A stretch of 64,000 bases of DNA, from contig OY720347.1 in NCBI GenBank assembly GCA_963082975.1, positions 12,320,225-12,384,224 on the forward strand, written 5' to 3'. Position numbers and translations under genes: made by a program. Positions 1 through 11,680 of this stretch are shown one piece after another (position 1 is the stretch's first letter; each line of letters starts with the position of its first letter). Under the pieces are notes generated by a model. That model searched no databases, had not been told where the DNA came from, and was given only the letters and a program-made list of their open reading frames with translations. This stretch comes from Labia minor (taxonomy: Eukaryota; Arthropoda; Insecta; Dermaptera; Spongiphoridae).

Positions 1-420
1 ATTCATTTCTTGTTGAGTGGTTGAACATGATTGGAAACCTGGTATAGTATTGGCGCACGTTGACCACCCCTCGGATTGTGCAACGTTTTCATCCATTTAC
101 TCCCACCAACATGGTTCGACTCCTATCATCAAAACATCACCACGAAATTGCCATTCAATCGATTTCTTCAATTGCGTGTTTTGGATGAGTAACCTTGGAC
201 CCAACGACTCCACAAGTACGATGACTCTCGATGATGGCTGCTTATCACTCCGTACAAGGACAAAACCAAGCATCCCGAACCGTTGGATCATTTTCAGTTG
301 CGTTGAAATCGATCATTTCGCTTCCGCAGTCGACACTTATAAATCAACGAAACGTAAGAATTGTTTACTTTTAGAATATACGGCAACCATTTTCATTTTT
401 TTTTTTTACAATATTCCATA
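1..420. other. Unassigned moderately GC-rich sequence at window edge
   Basis: The first ~350 bases have a more balanced composition than the AT-rich DNA that follows. A 134-codon + frame (17-421) is open here, but it ends in a low-complexity phenylalanine run from a poly-T tract and resembles no family I know. Overlapping minus-strand frames are open over part of it. It could be the edge of a degenerate transposon or an exon cut by the window border. I make no functional call. Confidence 0.2.
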
Positions 421-1828
421 ATGAAATTCTTACACAATATGATTTTTTATTTAATCTTAATGCCATTCAAGCTGTTTATATATATATAAACATTGATCTA
501 AGACAATATAGATAGTATAATGGTACATTTTACGAATATTTAAAAATATATCTTGTCGCTTATACCTAATTAGATATTTCACTATTTTTTTGTTTTTCTA
601 TATTTTTTAAAAGTTTTTTAATAATTTGACATTTCTGTCTGTCTGTCACGTTAATAATTTCTAATTAGATTTTAACCCACTTCTAGTTGAGCGATCTCCC
701 TCAAATTAAAAACGAATACGTCGATGACACTTCAATAATCAAAAAAGAAAAATTTTGAATTTTTCAAAAATACGGATTTTTAAGAATTTAATTAACAAAT
801 CATTTTTTTTTTTTTTTTTTTAATTTTATTTTCTCTTTACTTTCTCTTTCTTTTCTTTATTTTGGGTTAGTTAAGATATAAAAAATAAATAAATAAAAAA
901 TGTAGACAAAAATATTATATTTTCTTTACATTTTTTATACAATGTGCTTGTGTTCCAGTAAGCCGATCGCTTAAGCCACTTCCATAATCAATGTCATCTA
1001 GAAAAGGCCTTGACACTTTGCGAAGAATCTAATATATGTTCGAGAATAACAGATTTAAATAGTAGTCTATAATAATATTAAATTCTTTACCTACTACTTA
1101 TATTACAAGCGCCCACGCTTTTTTGTTGGACATATGTAAAGGATAATATTCAAGGTTTAATTAATATTGTATTTTATATTTTTTAGGGCATTTTTGATTA
1201 AATAGTTTTTTTTATTAATTTATTAAAAAGTAATATCTGACAGAATATAAAGGATGAGATGTTGTGTTTTTATTTTACTTTTATTATAATACTGTTTCTT
1301 CATTGATTTTTATTCCTGTATCATTTGGTATGTTATCTCATTTGTATACAATCCCATTTGCAATTTTAAATTATTCTTAGTTATTTTCCTCGTATAAAAT
1401 TTTATGACCTATCTAATCATTCGAAAAATATTTAATTTATTAATTTATTTGTGTTTATACTTTCCTTGTAATCTGTGAATTCAATACAACAATAACATAT
1501 TTTTCGGTATTACCTAGGCAGGTATTTCACTTTATAAATTCCAAACTTTTCCAACTTTCCAACCAAATTTTTGAATTGTATATTATTGTTGTTTATATTT
1601 TAGTATTTTAAGGACGAATCGACCAATAAAAAGCCTTGGTAATGATATCTGCTATTTTATAAAAAATATTAGTATTTCTAATAAATAATTTTAAAATTCA
1701 ATTCATTTAATCATCAAGAGACACAACCCAGTGAACTTTATTAATTTATTTTAGATTTCTTATCTTTATTATTCCTCTTACTATTAGATTAGTTTTAAAT
1801 ATTCAGCTATATGTTAATAAATAAAAAT
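421..1828. other. AT-rich gene-less stretch with a possible old HINE remnant
   Basis: No coding signal. Around 620-790 there is a CTGTCTGTCTGTC run followed by a mixed-composition block that resembles the core-plus-microsatellite part of the Helentron-related elements elsewhere in the window, but too diverged to bound. The rest is AT-rich with poly-T tracts. Confidence 0.4.
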
Positions 1829-2455
1829 AAGTTGACCTGTGGCCAGGCACAGAACCGATCGACGGTTTGAAATAAATTAATTTCCAGCTACAGACAAACA
1901 ATTTCAAATAATTTAAATGTATCTATTAATGCAATAAAAAACAGATATGGATATAACATAAATATTTTTAATTTTATTTTATTTATAATATATAAGGAGG
2001 CGCTGGCCGTATGTCATTAAGACCTGGGTGACGTCATATATTTTAAATTAAAAAAAAACTAATAAAGATTATTTTCCCCGAGGATAAAACCAATACAAAG
2101 TGCATGATTCGTGGAGATGTGTAAAAAAAATCTCCTCATGTGAAATTTGGTGAGAAAATAACCCTTCCCTTCCTATCGTCGATCGGTAATACTACCACTT
2201 CCGGTTTCCGGATATACACCAAAAGTTGATCAATTCATCATAGTGATACATTAAGTAAATATACCAAATTTTATCAAAATCCGTTAAGCCGTTCAATACG
2301 GACACACAACGGACAGACGGACAGACGGACAGACATCATGCTAAAAATACTTTTTTCTGTAAATAAAATGCATAATTCATGGAGATATGTAAAAATCCCC
2401 ACATGTGAAATTTGGTGTGAAAACAATACCTCCCTTACTATCGTTGGTCGGTAAT
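1829..2455 (+). mobile_element. HINE-B copy 1 (non-autonomous Helentron-type element)
   Basis: A ~627-bp repeat with near relatives at 6503-7137, 8572-9161 (minus) and 38919-39546 (minus). It begins AAGTTGACCTGTGGCCAGG and ends near TATCGTTGGTCGGTAA. The intact copies carry ACCGACCGACG near the 5' end and its reverse complement CGTCGGTCGGT at the 3' end. In order it holds an AT-rich part, a TGACGTCA block, a block around CACTTCCGGTTTCCGG, a GGACAGAC microsatellite (~2313-2335), and a second version of the 3' block. No protein is encoded. It is inferred to be mobilised by Helentron proteins supplied in trans. Confidence 0.75.
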
Positions 2456-3700
2456 TATTTAATCGTTTTAAGGAGGGTAAAATTGCAATTTCTATATTTT
2501 GATATGAGAAGAGTTTCTAGAGTGAATTGATCTCTAATAAATTTTGTTTATAATGTGTAACAATTTAAATGTATTAATTCAAAAGTATGAAGGATATTCC
2601 CTACAATGGCCAACCCAAAATCAAAGACTTAGCATAAAAACTTTATATTTTAAAAGATTTTCATATAAAACAAATATCATTTTAAAGATTAAACTCGATA
2701 ATGAATAATTAATATTTTCGGGATTGGGAGTGTGTATTCTAAAACAGGCCTAGGCGAATGATTATACTGGATGAGATCCAAAAACGATACTTAGTTTTAT
2801 CGAAGCTGGTTAAATTGAAAAATATGTGCCGTGCCATTGGTTAGCCATTTAGTGGGGATAGAATTGAAAAGCCTTTGTATATGTAGCATGTAATCCGACT
2901 ATCGACTTTTGACGCAACTCTATAAATGCTGTTTTAATAATAATAATAATAATAATAATATTTTACCACCATTTTTGAACCACGTTCAATACATTCAAAC
3001 AGTGAATTTACCCCGTACGACTCCCCTTCTTCTGATTTAGCGCTTCATTGCGGATATTCATTTCTTGCTGCCTTTCTCCAGCAACGGATTAATTAATCAA
3101 TCGTCCTTCTTTTTAATAGCATAATATATTTTCGATTTTATAATGATGCATCCTATCCCGTTACATTGAAGGAAAAGAAAAAACACTTCAATTGCATGCA
3201 TTGAGAAGCTTTATTTGTCTGCTTGAACGTTTTCCATTCGTTACAAAACTTTCTTCATTCAATATTAAATAAACCTCCCTTTAGAAAATTTTCAAATTGA
3301 AGGGGGCTCGTTTCTTGGCTCATTCTAAAAGTAAACAGACAGATTTTGAATGTTTTATACTATTTAATAAATTACCTTCATTGAAAATAAATTAATGGAG
3401 GCATTAAAATAAAAACGCACCAAGATTTTCTAAAATTTTTAATTCTTAATTATTTATTTGAATTAGTAGCAGCTTCCATTTCTATAAATGTTCAAATATA
3501 CGAGAGCTCCACTTCCATGGACTTACCTATATTTTGTTAATTATAATTATAGAATTATTATCCTAAAAAATTTTTTATTGCTTTTTGATCAGCTAAAAAG
3601 GAGGAAAAATTACAATTATAATTACAACTGGAAGTTTTTTGTTAATTTAAATCAGTTTTGTATTATATACACGATTTTATAATTTTTTATTTTTTAATAT
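2456..3700. other. AT-rich unique sequence with an (AAT)n microsatellite
   Basis: No gene or recognisable transposon. An AAT trinucleotide repeat of about nine units lies at 2934-2961. The remainder is AT-rich with short mixed-composition patches around 2980-3080 and 3180-3330. Confidence 0.5.
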
Positions 3701-4230
3701 AAGGTAATTGTGTTCAGATTAGTTTTCATGTCATGGATTTGTATAAAACGTTACCAGTGGATTCCTTTGTTAATTCCAAAAACATTTTCCTTATGCAATT
3801 TTTCCGGGTCGCTTCTAGTTTTCGAAATAAATTAAAATTTTTTAAGTTTGACAGGTTAGGTAGTTTGGAACGTCGAAATGTGCAGCCATTAAGTAATGTT
3901 TTATTGACTAATTCACTAATTATTAACTTATTGACTTATTTTCGGTTTGGATTTAATGAAATTATTTCATTAAATAATTTTTTATCCAAACCAAACTAAA
4001 AAAAAAAACGAAAATTAGTGGTGCCCTCTGCCTGTCAAATTAATAAAAAACATGGTAGTTAAATAGAATATCAATGGATTTATATGCAAATTTTAATAAT
4101 TTTTATCCCGTAAACTAGAAGCGATCCGGAAAAATTAAATAAGGAAAATGTCTTTGCAATTATCAAAGGAATCCACAGGTAAAGTTTTATACAAATTCAT
4201 AACATGACAACTAATCTGAACAATTACCTT
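3701..4230. mobile_element. Foldback MITE, copy 1, with ~120-bp terminal inverted repeats
   Basis: The element starts AAGGTAATTGT and ends with the complement, ACAATTACCTT. The inverted similarity continues inward for about 120 bp on both sides through the blocks GTGGATTCCTTTG and CGCTTCTAGTTT, with scattered mismatches. A second copy lies at 4928-5470. The 88-codon frame at 3733 is only the inverted repeat read through. Long, imperfect terminal repeats and a short non-coding centre indicate a non-autonomous DNA transposon of foldback type; the superfamily cannot be set because no clear target duplication is visible. Confidence 0.75.
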
Positions 4231-4927
4231 ACATAATTAGAGAATTAGAAAAGAATTAAAATTTTTATTGTATTCTTTAAAATTTAAAAAAAAAAATTAA
4301 AGCTTATAAATTATATTTTAATGAATAAATGAACATAGTTTATTCTATTAACGATCAAGAAAGCCCAAATTTTTTTTTTCCAAATTTATTAGATAAACAA
4401 AATTCATGAATAATTGAGCTTTATCTTTTTGCTTTGAACGGTCATTGAAAGTCCTCGAAGTCATTTTAATCTGGGCGCAGTGCATGGCTATTGATTATCA
4501 TGTGTGAAGAGTAGCAAAGTGTGGCAATTTCAAAGAGCACATTCTCAATCAAGGACTTTTTTTTGCAAATTAATTTTCCAAAGGTAAATTTGCACAAGAC
4601 CATTAAAGCACGCCCTCTATTTATTCTTTTCCAACTTTTTTTCATACCTATTTGATTTAAGCAAACAAAATAGATGATCGTATTAGAGAATATCATTAAA
4701 TCACTCTTTTAAATTGCCTGGCACAATTTCATTAGCCACTCACTGGATGTTTATTTTAGTCAATTCAAATTTTTATTATTGTTATAATTATTATTAATAC
4801 TCAATTCGCTTGTTAATTTTATTACTTTTTTAAATAATTTTCACTAACACCTTTATATAATTGATATAGAATTTAAATTTCTTTGATTTAAATAAATAAA
4901 TATATTTATATATATATAATTTTTTTT
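4231..4927. other. AT-rich spacer between two foldback MITEs
   Basis: No gene or repeat identified. A patch around 4430-4640 has slightly higher GC and open minus-strand frames without family resemblance. The 3' end is a TA-rich tract (about 4885-4920). Confidence 0.5.
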
Positions 4928-5470
4928 GGTAATTGTGCAGATTAATTGTTATGTCATGGATTTGGATAAAACCTTACCAGTGGATTCCTTTGTTAATTAC
5001 AAAGAAACTTTGCTTAAGCAATTTTTCCGGGCCGCTTCTAGTTTACGGGATAATAATTATTAAAATTTGACAGATTAGCTGGTTAGGAACGTCGAAATGT
5101 GCAGCCATTAAGAAATGTTTTATTGACTAATACACTAATTATTAACTTATTGAGTTATTTTCTGTTTTTCTCGATTCGGTTTGGATATTGAGAATTTATT
5201 TAATTAATTAATTTTTCAATTTTTCTATATCCAATCTGAACTGATCCCCCCCCCCCCGAAAATTAGTGGAGCCCTCTGTTGGTTAAATGAATAAAACATG
5301 GAAGCTAAATAGAATATCAATGGATTTATATAAATTTCAATAAATTTTATCTCGTAAATTAGAAGCGAGCCAGAAAAATTGCCTAAGCAAAGTTTCTTTG
5401 GAATTAACAAAGGAATCCACTGGTAAAGTTTTATCCAAATCCATGACATGACAATTAATCTGGACAATTA
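4928..5470. mobile_element. Foldback MITE, copy 2
   Basis: Same element as 3701-4230 in the same order, with ends GGTAATTGTGCAG and CTGGACAATTA and the same internal landmark GAACGTCGAAATGTGCAGCC. The two copies lie about 700 bp apart and differ by many substitutions, so this is not a recent duplication. A run of about twelve C residues (5246-5258) interrupts the middle, where copy 1 has an A run. Confidence 0.72.
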
Positions 5471-6407
5471 TTTTTTTTATTTTAATTATGCAAGTGTTTG
5501 ATACTTGATCATTTTAACCATTTTACCTTTGATATAAATAAATCATTATTTATTTATTTATAAATTTATAATTTTTTTATATGAATATAAATAAATATAG
5601 TCATTATAACGGCTTATTTATTTAAATACATTCTAGTATAAATATTTTAATTATTCAAATAAATTCTAGGTCAGGAGCAAATTTTTTATTTTTTATTTTT
5701 TTTTTAATAAAATTTCCAATTTTTTTAATATAAAATTAAAAATAATCCTTATCATTCCTCCCACTTCTTACATTTCATTTTTTTTTTTAATATTATTTTT
5801 ATTTTTGAAAAGTATCTCATTTTTTAAATTATTTTCATTCGTATATATTTCTAATTTTGTCGTTTCTTCTTCCACTTTGCAATTCTATGCACTTTTCACA
5901 TTTCTCCTATTTCAACTTGTTTGTATGTTGCCCTCGATACATTTTCATTCCCCCTTCGCCATCTGACCTCTCTCCATATTTCGTATATAATATAATAATC
6001 TCATCCCCCATTTACCCACCCTTCCCTCTTTCGATCTCAATATTCCACTGATGTTTCATATAAGGTTCTCTTTTTTTCTACAAATGTCTCTTAGTCAGTT
6101 TAATTTAGCCACAAAAAAAAAATTCATTTTGTTGAACCAAGTTTTTTCTTCGAGTTATCTCACTCCCAGAAAAGTTTTCTACTTTACTAAAAATAATATT
6201 TGATTTAAATACCATTTCATATTATAATGAATATCTTTTTTATTATAATATAAATTTAATGCAAACTAAAAAATGTCTTTGAAATAATTTTTTTTTAAAC
6301 TAATTAATCATAAATTTAAACACTATAGCTTTTCGTTGTATGATTACTATCAGGTTAATTTTTTTTTAATTTAATCATTATTTTAATTAATATTTATTAT
6401 TGATTAA
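5471..6407. other. AT-rich gene-less stretch
   Basis: Homopolymer-rich AT sequence. A pyrimidine-rich patch (about 5855-6050) on the + strand is open for 64 codons but has no family resemblance and biased composition. I see nothing else. Confidence 0.5.
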
Positions 6408-6408
6408 C

Positions 6409-7301
6409 GCACTGATTTTCAACCACTGTGCCGCCAAATTTTACAAATGTAAAGTTCAAATTAAGAAAAAGTACTTACAATTTATTTTATATGTATGTAA
6501 ATAAGTTGACTTGTGGCCAGGTCCGAACCGACCGACGGTTTGAAATAAATTAATTTCCAGCTACAGAAACAATTTCAAAAAATTTTAATATATCTATTAA
6601 TGTAATAAAAAACAGATATGGATATAACATAAATATTTTTAATTTTATTTTATTTATAATATATAGCTGAAGTAGCCGGCGTTGCCGGCGTTACCCGAGG
6701 CTGTGACGTCATGAAGGGCTGGGTGACGTCATATAATTTTAAATTAAGAAAAACATAATGAAGATGATTTTTCCCGAGGATAAAACCAATACATTCGTGG
6801 TGATATGTAAAAAAATCTCCTTATGTGAAATTTGGTGCGAAAATAACCCTTCCCTTCTTATCGTCGATCGCTAATACTACCACTTCCGGTTTCCGGATTT
6901 GCACCAAAAGTTGATCAATTCATCCCACTGATGCATTAAGTAAATATACCAAATTTTATCAAAATCCGTTAAGCCGTTCAGGCTGTACACATCTATACGG
7001 ACGGACAGACGGACAGACATCATGCTAAAAATACTTTTTTCTGTTAAGAAAATGCATGATTCGTGGAGATATGTAAAAATCTCCACATGTGAAATTTGGT
7101 GTGAAAACAATACCTCCCTTACTATCGTCGGTCGGTAAAAAAAATGTAAAATGTTTTTGTAATCAGGCTTCTAAAACATTTTCGGTTTTTTTTTTTTTCA
7201 ATTTTTTCAATATGGTAAATAAGTAAATAACTTTTACGTTTATCTTTTTCTTTGTGTCCGTTAAAAGTGTGCCGAGGCAAAAAAAAATGTTGAGAATCGG
7301 A
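6409..7301 (-). mobile_element. hAT-type MITE split by a HINE-B insertion
   Basis: The left part (6409-6502) starts CACTGATTTTCAACCACTG and continues with the 'gccgccaaattttaca' block. The right part (7138-7301) carries the 'aggcttctaaaacatttt' block and ends AATGTTGAGAATC. Both parts match the two halves of the uninterrupted element at 14182-14484 in reverse orientation. The HINE-B at 6503-7137 separates them exactly, so it inserted after the MITE. The CAGTGATTCTCAACC type of end is characteristic of hAT non-autonomous elements. Confidence 0.7.
6503..7137 (+). mobile_element. HINE-B copy 2
   Basis: The best preserved + strand copy: 5' AAGTTGACTTGTGGCCAGG, subterminal ACCGACCGACG, internal TGACGTCA pair, core with CACTTCCGGTTTCCGG, GGACGGACAGACGGACAGAC microsatellite, and a 3' end reading CGTCGGTCGGTAA. 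It sits inside a hAT MITE whose halves flank it. It includes an extra GC-rich patch near 6675 (GTAGCCGGCGTTGCCGGCG) missing from the copy at 1829. Confidence 0.8.
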
Positions 7302-7984
7302 TGATTGACTTCACTGAAAAATATTTTTTGATTCTATTCCGTATTAATTCTTTACACATTATATTATGTATTGTTATTCTTATCCACCACCATCTTATTA
7401 AAAATCTAACAATATTTCATCTTCCATTCTTCATTAAAACGATCATTTATTTATTTATTTAGAGAACAATTAAACAAAATAATATTTATTGACTTTTTAA
7501 ATTGCATATTTAAATTACTTTTGATAATAAGGATTTAAAAAAACTTAACATAAATTTTTTTTTTTAATAAAATTAAATTAGAATAATATATTAAGTAGAA
7601 TAAGAATTATTTCATCATTTGATTTTTATAAATATATTAAATTTAAATTGATCTCATTCAAAAAAGTTCTTAATATTCTTATCTTTCATTTTATAACCAA
7701 AAAGGATAAAAAAATTATCCTGTTAAATCAAATTTGATTATTATATTACATTAAATAAAATAAAGAGGAATTTAAGATATATGAAATATTTATGAATTAA
7801 AAGAATAACAGAATATTATTTAAAAATTAAAAATTAAAAATTAATCTCTTTTCATATTATATTATTAAATTACATTTTAGATTATAATATATATATATGC
7901 CAAAGTGAATTTGTAAAATAAGTATAAAATAATTAATAATAATTATACTAATTATTAATTTACTCATTTATCATCATATTATCA
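7302..7984. other. AT-rich gene-less stretch
   Basis: Very AT-rich, no coding signal or repeat that I can place; short TA runs near 7890. Confidence 0.5.
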
Positions 7985-8225
7985 TAGGGTGACCAAAAGT
8001 ACCGTTTTTCTGGAATTGTCCCGTTTTTAGGTGATCTGCCCCGGCGTCCCGAAAAAGTCTTCGGGACAGCCTATTGTCCCGTTTTGTTTTTTACTTTCCC
8101 GCATAATTCGTATAAGGGAAGTATTGGAATCGTCAAAAATTTCGACTTCGAGATTTTGATAGATCTTGACGTTTTATACCTCCCTGAGACGGAAAATACC
8201 ATTTTTGGAATTATGTCTGTGTGTG

Positions 8226-8243
8226 TGAATGTATGTATGTATG

Positions 8244-8272
<29 letters not shown>
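8226..8272. repeat. (TATG)n microsatellite inside HINE-A'
   Basis: About eleven uninterrupted TATG units after a short GTGTGTG run. It occupies the same place relative to the core that ACAC runs take in HINE-A and GGACAGAC runs take in HINE-B. Confidence 0.9.
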
Positions 8273-8274
<2 letters not shown>

Positions 8275-8571
8275 TGTCTGTAAGCAAATTTACTCAAAAA
8301 CTAATCAAGCTAGGACTTCGACATTTGGTACACCGATATTATTCACAGTTTGTAGATTTCTATCAAAATTTCGAAAAAATCGGTTAACCGGAAGTGGTAC
8401 TTTACCTACAATGGTTGCGTTTACCTTTCAAGTAAAGTACCAGTTTGCTTCGAGATATTTGCTTCATATTTTGTATATAGATTTAAAAATATGAAAAAAA
8501 TTCAGATACCAAATTTCATCATGATCTGACTACAGGAAGTGACATTTTACCTATACAAGTAGCGTTTCCTT

Positions 8572-9161
8572 TTTACCGACCGACGATAGTAAGGGAGGTA
8601 TTGTTTTCACACCAAATTTCACCTGTGGATATTTTTAGGTACATATCTCCACGAATCATGCATTTTCTTAACAGAAAAAAGTATTTTTAGCATGATGTCT
8701 GTCCGTCCGTCCGCTGTGTGTCCGTAGAGATGTGTATAGCTTGAACGGCTCAACGGATTTTGATGAAATTTGGTATATTTACTTAATGCATCAGTATGAT
8801 GAATGGATCAACTTTTGGTGCAAATCCGGAAACCGGAAGTGCTAGTATTGCCGATCAACGATAGGAAGGGAAGGGTTATTTTCACACCAAATTCCACATG
8901 AGGAGATTTTTTACATATCACCAGGAAGTGAAGGGTTATTTTCATATCAAATTTCACGTGAAGGCATATCTCCACGTGTTATGCACTTTGTATTGGTTTT
9001 ATCCTCGAGAAAAATCATCTTCATTAGTTTTTTCTTAATTTAAAATTATATGACGTCACCCAGCACTTCATGACGTCACAGCCAGCCCTTATATATTATA
9101 AATAAAATAAAATTAAAAATATTTATATTATATCCATATTTGTTTTTTTTACATTTAAAAT
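8572..9161 (-). mobile_element. HINE-B copy 3, 5'-truncated, nested in HINE-A'
   Basis: On the + strand it starts TTACCGACCGACGATAGTAA and runs through the core to the block rich in 'aataaaataaaattaaaaat', then stops at about 9161. The usual ~70 bp of its 5' end are missing. HINE-A' sequence resumes as 'aaaatatcagttaaccgg'. The 8930-8960 region also carries a short local duplication of the 'gaagggttattttca' block. Confidence 0.7.
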
Positions 9162-9452
9162 ATCAGTTAACCGGAAGTAGCACTTTATTACATTCTAAAT
9201 ATTCATTCACAACTCTTTATACCTATTTATATGCGGGAAAGTCTAGGGGAGGACACTCCCGCTTATTAATATTTAGGACATTTCGTACTTTTTTTAAAAT
9301 TTTTTCAATTTCGTTCTAAAAAGAAAAAAAAAAATAGGTAAACCTTTTGCTGTTTTTGAAATATGGTCACCCTATATTATTATTATCTGGATTTTTTATA
9401 AATCCAATAAACTATTTGTTCATTAATTTATATTTGTGCTTTTGGCTTGTTA

Positions 9453-9460
9453 CAGGTAAG
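9453..9460 (+). promoter_or_regulatory. Candidate recursive splice (ratchet) site 1
   Basis: The sequence TTGGCTTGTTACAGGTAAGC combines a pyrimidine-rich tract and CAG acceptor with an immediately following GTAAG donor, the structure of a zero-nucleotide exon used for stepwise removal of long introns. Downstream, GG|GTAAAT at about 9510 could act as the donor of a 54-nt exon starting at 9456; that exon has no stop codon in two frames. The same layout recurs at 49382. RNA evidence is not available here. Confidence 0.4.
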
Positions 9461-10217
9461 CATCCATGCATCGATTCGCTGGGTATTTATCCCTTGCAAA
9501 AAACCATGGGTAAATATTAAATAATATTCACCATTTTTTTATAAAATCTCTTATTGAGTTTCGTGACCTTAATTAATTAATTAGTACAAGTAACTGAATT
9601 TTTATTAATTAATTATTAATTCGTTATTATAAACACACACACACAACAAATATATAATATTTATTATTATTCATTTATTCTATCAACTTTTACGTTCAAT
9701 GAGTTACCATTGAGAAATTTTATACTATTCCATTTATCCTTGAATACTTTTAAAAACAAATAAATATTCATGGCTATGTTATTTATGATCTGTTCCAACG
9801 AAGCAAATGAATAATATTTTTTATTGTGCCATTTAATTAATTAATTTATTTTCAATAGAGTATTTTTTTACACAATGTTTAAATTCAAATTATTTGTATA
9901 GTTTTCACTCAAGTTATTTGATCATTAAAGTATTCATCCATTGAATTTTTAGTTTTAGCAAAATATTTACTGAATCATGATTTCGGTTACTTTTTTTCTG
10001 AAGTTTTAAAGGATTTAATTTTTGTTTATGTTTTTCTTTATATTTCAAATAACACTTTCATATTATTAATAATAAGCTTTAAATTAAAAAAGAAAAAATA
10101 ATTATTGTAGTAATTTATAGTTGTTGATTCTAAATAGCACCAGAAATTTCTATATGTTGTTTATTATAATTATTTCATTAGTAGTTTAAATTCATTAATA
10201 TTAGTTTAAGAATATAT
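9461..10217. other. AT-rich gene-less stretch
   Basis: No gene. A short CA run lies at about 9632-9645. The rest is AT-rich with no placed repeat. Confidence 0.5.
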
Positions 10218-10514
10218 AACGAAGGTGGGGTGAAAAGTTTCCGGCCTGACCAAGAAAAACAATGTTTTTAAATTTTTTTTTTCTTTATTTTAACATTTAA
10301 GATAGCTGAGACCTGTACGATGTAAGCTGAGCGTGTGCGAAATATTTTACACAACCATTTGAACATAGAAAAGATATGTGCATGGTGGGTGCAAAAACTG
10401 CTTCGAAAAACCATTTCTACCGACAATTTGGCACTGTAGGCATAATCCAAACGAATTTTTGCGTCGATTCATAACTGTTGATGAGACTTAAATTAAATTT
10501 AATCCCCACCCTCG
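10218..10514 (-). mobile_element. Mariner deletion derivative, copy 1
   Basis: The left end (ACGAAGGTGGGGTGAAAAG) and right end (CCCCACCCTCGTATA) are those of the longer copy at 48774-49221. Minus-strand translation of the middle matches a mariner transposase region ('AETCT', 'ERVRNI', then a kinase-like 'RKT' block by analogy with copy 2). The long inner part of the right terminal repeat and most of the gene are lost. TA flanks both ends. Confidence 0.65.
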
Positions 10515-11023
10515 TATAAAATATTTTACAATATTATATCAATTAATCATAAATTTGGACTATTTATTTTGTTTTATTTAGTAAGTTAAGCAATGGATTG
10601 ATCGATCTCAGAGTTTATGGTTAATTAATGTTAATACAACCATATTCCTTTGAGAATCCTCATCATCGACCATCTTCATTAATTAACTCTTCCACTATAT
10701 CTCGTTATCTACAAATTACTTTCATTCATAATTGTTTAAATAAATATATTCTCTGCTTCTATATATTTAATATATCTCGATATTTAATTATGTGGAGCTT
10801 TTTTTAAAAAATATACTACCGTTGACATCTGCCATATAAGATGTAGAAAAAGATCCGCAAAGGATTTCACGTTAATTATTCATTGAATGCCTCTGTCTTA
10901 GCAGCTTCAAAAGACCATCGCTCTGCTCCTCGAGAAGACCCACTAGTCTATAAATAAATTCTCATATTATCCCCTGTTTTAATCTAAAATGGATGGGTAT
11001 ATCGAAAAGTATAATAGAGAAAA
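10515..11023. other. AT-rich gene-less stretch
   Basis: No gene; a slightly GC-richer patch at about 10840-10950 has no recognised content. Confidence 0.5.
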
Positions 11024-11271
11024 TAAGCTGAAGTGTCTCCACTCAACTAATTAATTGGATTAAATAACATAATATATTATATTTAATATTTATATTTAAA
11101 TTTAATTAATTATAAATTATAAATTAAAATTAAAATTAATAAATAATATTTATTAAAACAGCGCATGTTTGGTTCTTTGTTGATGACACATCATCACGTG
11201 TTGGCGTGTGAGATTTGCAAATTTTACGGTCACTTTAGAGGAAAAAAAATCAAAACGTTGTAGGTAATTAA
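11024..11271 (+). mobile_element. HINE-A copy 1, internally deleted
   Basis: Starts AAGCTGAAGTGTCTCC, passes through the GCATGTTTGG and CACGTGTTGGCG blocks, then jumps to the 'ttttacggtcactttagagg' block and stops at the AACGTTGTAGGTAAT motif. The CTTCCGGTT core, microsatellite and 3' hairpin are absent. Another copy follows directly. Confidence 0.65.
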
Positions 11272-11277
11272 ATTTCT

Positions 11278-11680
11278 GCTGGAGTGTCTCCACTCGACTA
11301 TCTCACAAATCTGAGTTGGATTAATTAACATATATTATATTTAAATTAAATTTAATTAATTATAAATTAAAATTAATAAATAATATTTATTAAATCAGTG
11401 CATGTTTGGCTCTTTGTTGATGGCACCACGTGATTTGCAGTGTTAAAAAATTAATTCCGGTACTTTCAGCGATTCAATCAAGCTGAAATTATATATATAG
11501 CAGTTTTATACAATTTTTAATCATGTGAAAAATTATCAAACATATATCTTGATTTTTACCGTCACTTTATAAGAAAAAAAATCAAAGGTAATGATCCTCT
11601 TCCGGTTGAGCTACATTTCCCACAAGAAAACTACCAATTTTGAATATTGCCCGTTTACCAAATTTCATGATTCTAGCTCA
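11278..11680 (+). mobile_element. HINE-A copy 2, 3'-truncated
   Basis: Starts CTGGAGTGTCTCCACTCGAC with subterminal ACTATCTC, and continues through the 'gcatgtttgg' block and the CTCTTCCGGTTGAGCTACAT core to 'gattctagctcaaattt'. A hAT MITE end begins there and the microsatellite and hairpin are missing. Confidence 0.7.

Larger units (their letters stand above)
8091..9264 (-). mobile_element. HINE-A' (third non-autonomous Helentron-type family), interrupted
   Basis: Read on the minus strand it starts AAGCGGGAGTGTCC, has the subterminal motif ACTTTCCCGC, and ends with a hairpin whose last arm is GCGGGAAAGT, the exact complement of that motif. HINE-A has the same arrangement with ACTATCTCGC. 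The core (8280-8420) holds CACTTCCGGTTAACCG and the block matching 'gtgtaccaaat', followed by the (TATG)n tract at 8226-8272. A HINE-B occupies 8572-9161. The 136-codon frame at 8084-8494 is an artefact of the tetranucleotide repeat. Confidence 0.7.
7985..9375. mobile_element. MITE with TAGGGTGACCA ends, host of two nested HINEs
   Basis: Perfect inverted ends TAGGGTGACCA (7985) and TGGTCACCCTA (9375). If the outer TA pairs are target duplications, the element itself is GGGTGACCA...TGGTCACCC. The GTCCCGTTTTTAGGTG block near the left end and the 'atttaggacatttcgtac' block near the right end recur in the second copy at 34013-34983. Nearly all the interior is a HINE-A' (8091-9264) that itself contains a HINE-B. 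The original MITE would be about 220 bp. Confidence 0.75.

Noticed and set aside
17-421. 134-codon + frame at the window start as a gene
   Set aside because: No recognisable domain, and it ends in phenylalanines from a poly-T tract.
3733-3999. 88-codon frame
   Set aside because: It lies across one arm and the centre of a foldback MITE.
8084-8494. 136-codon + frame with a Met-Tyr-Val-Cys repeat
   Set aside because: The frame is created by the TATG microsatellite and HINE-A' core; it has no family resemblance.
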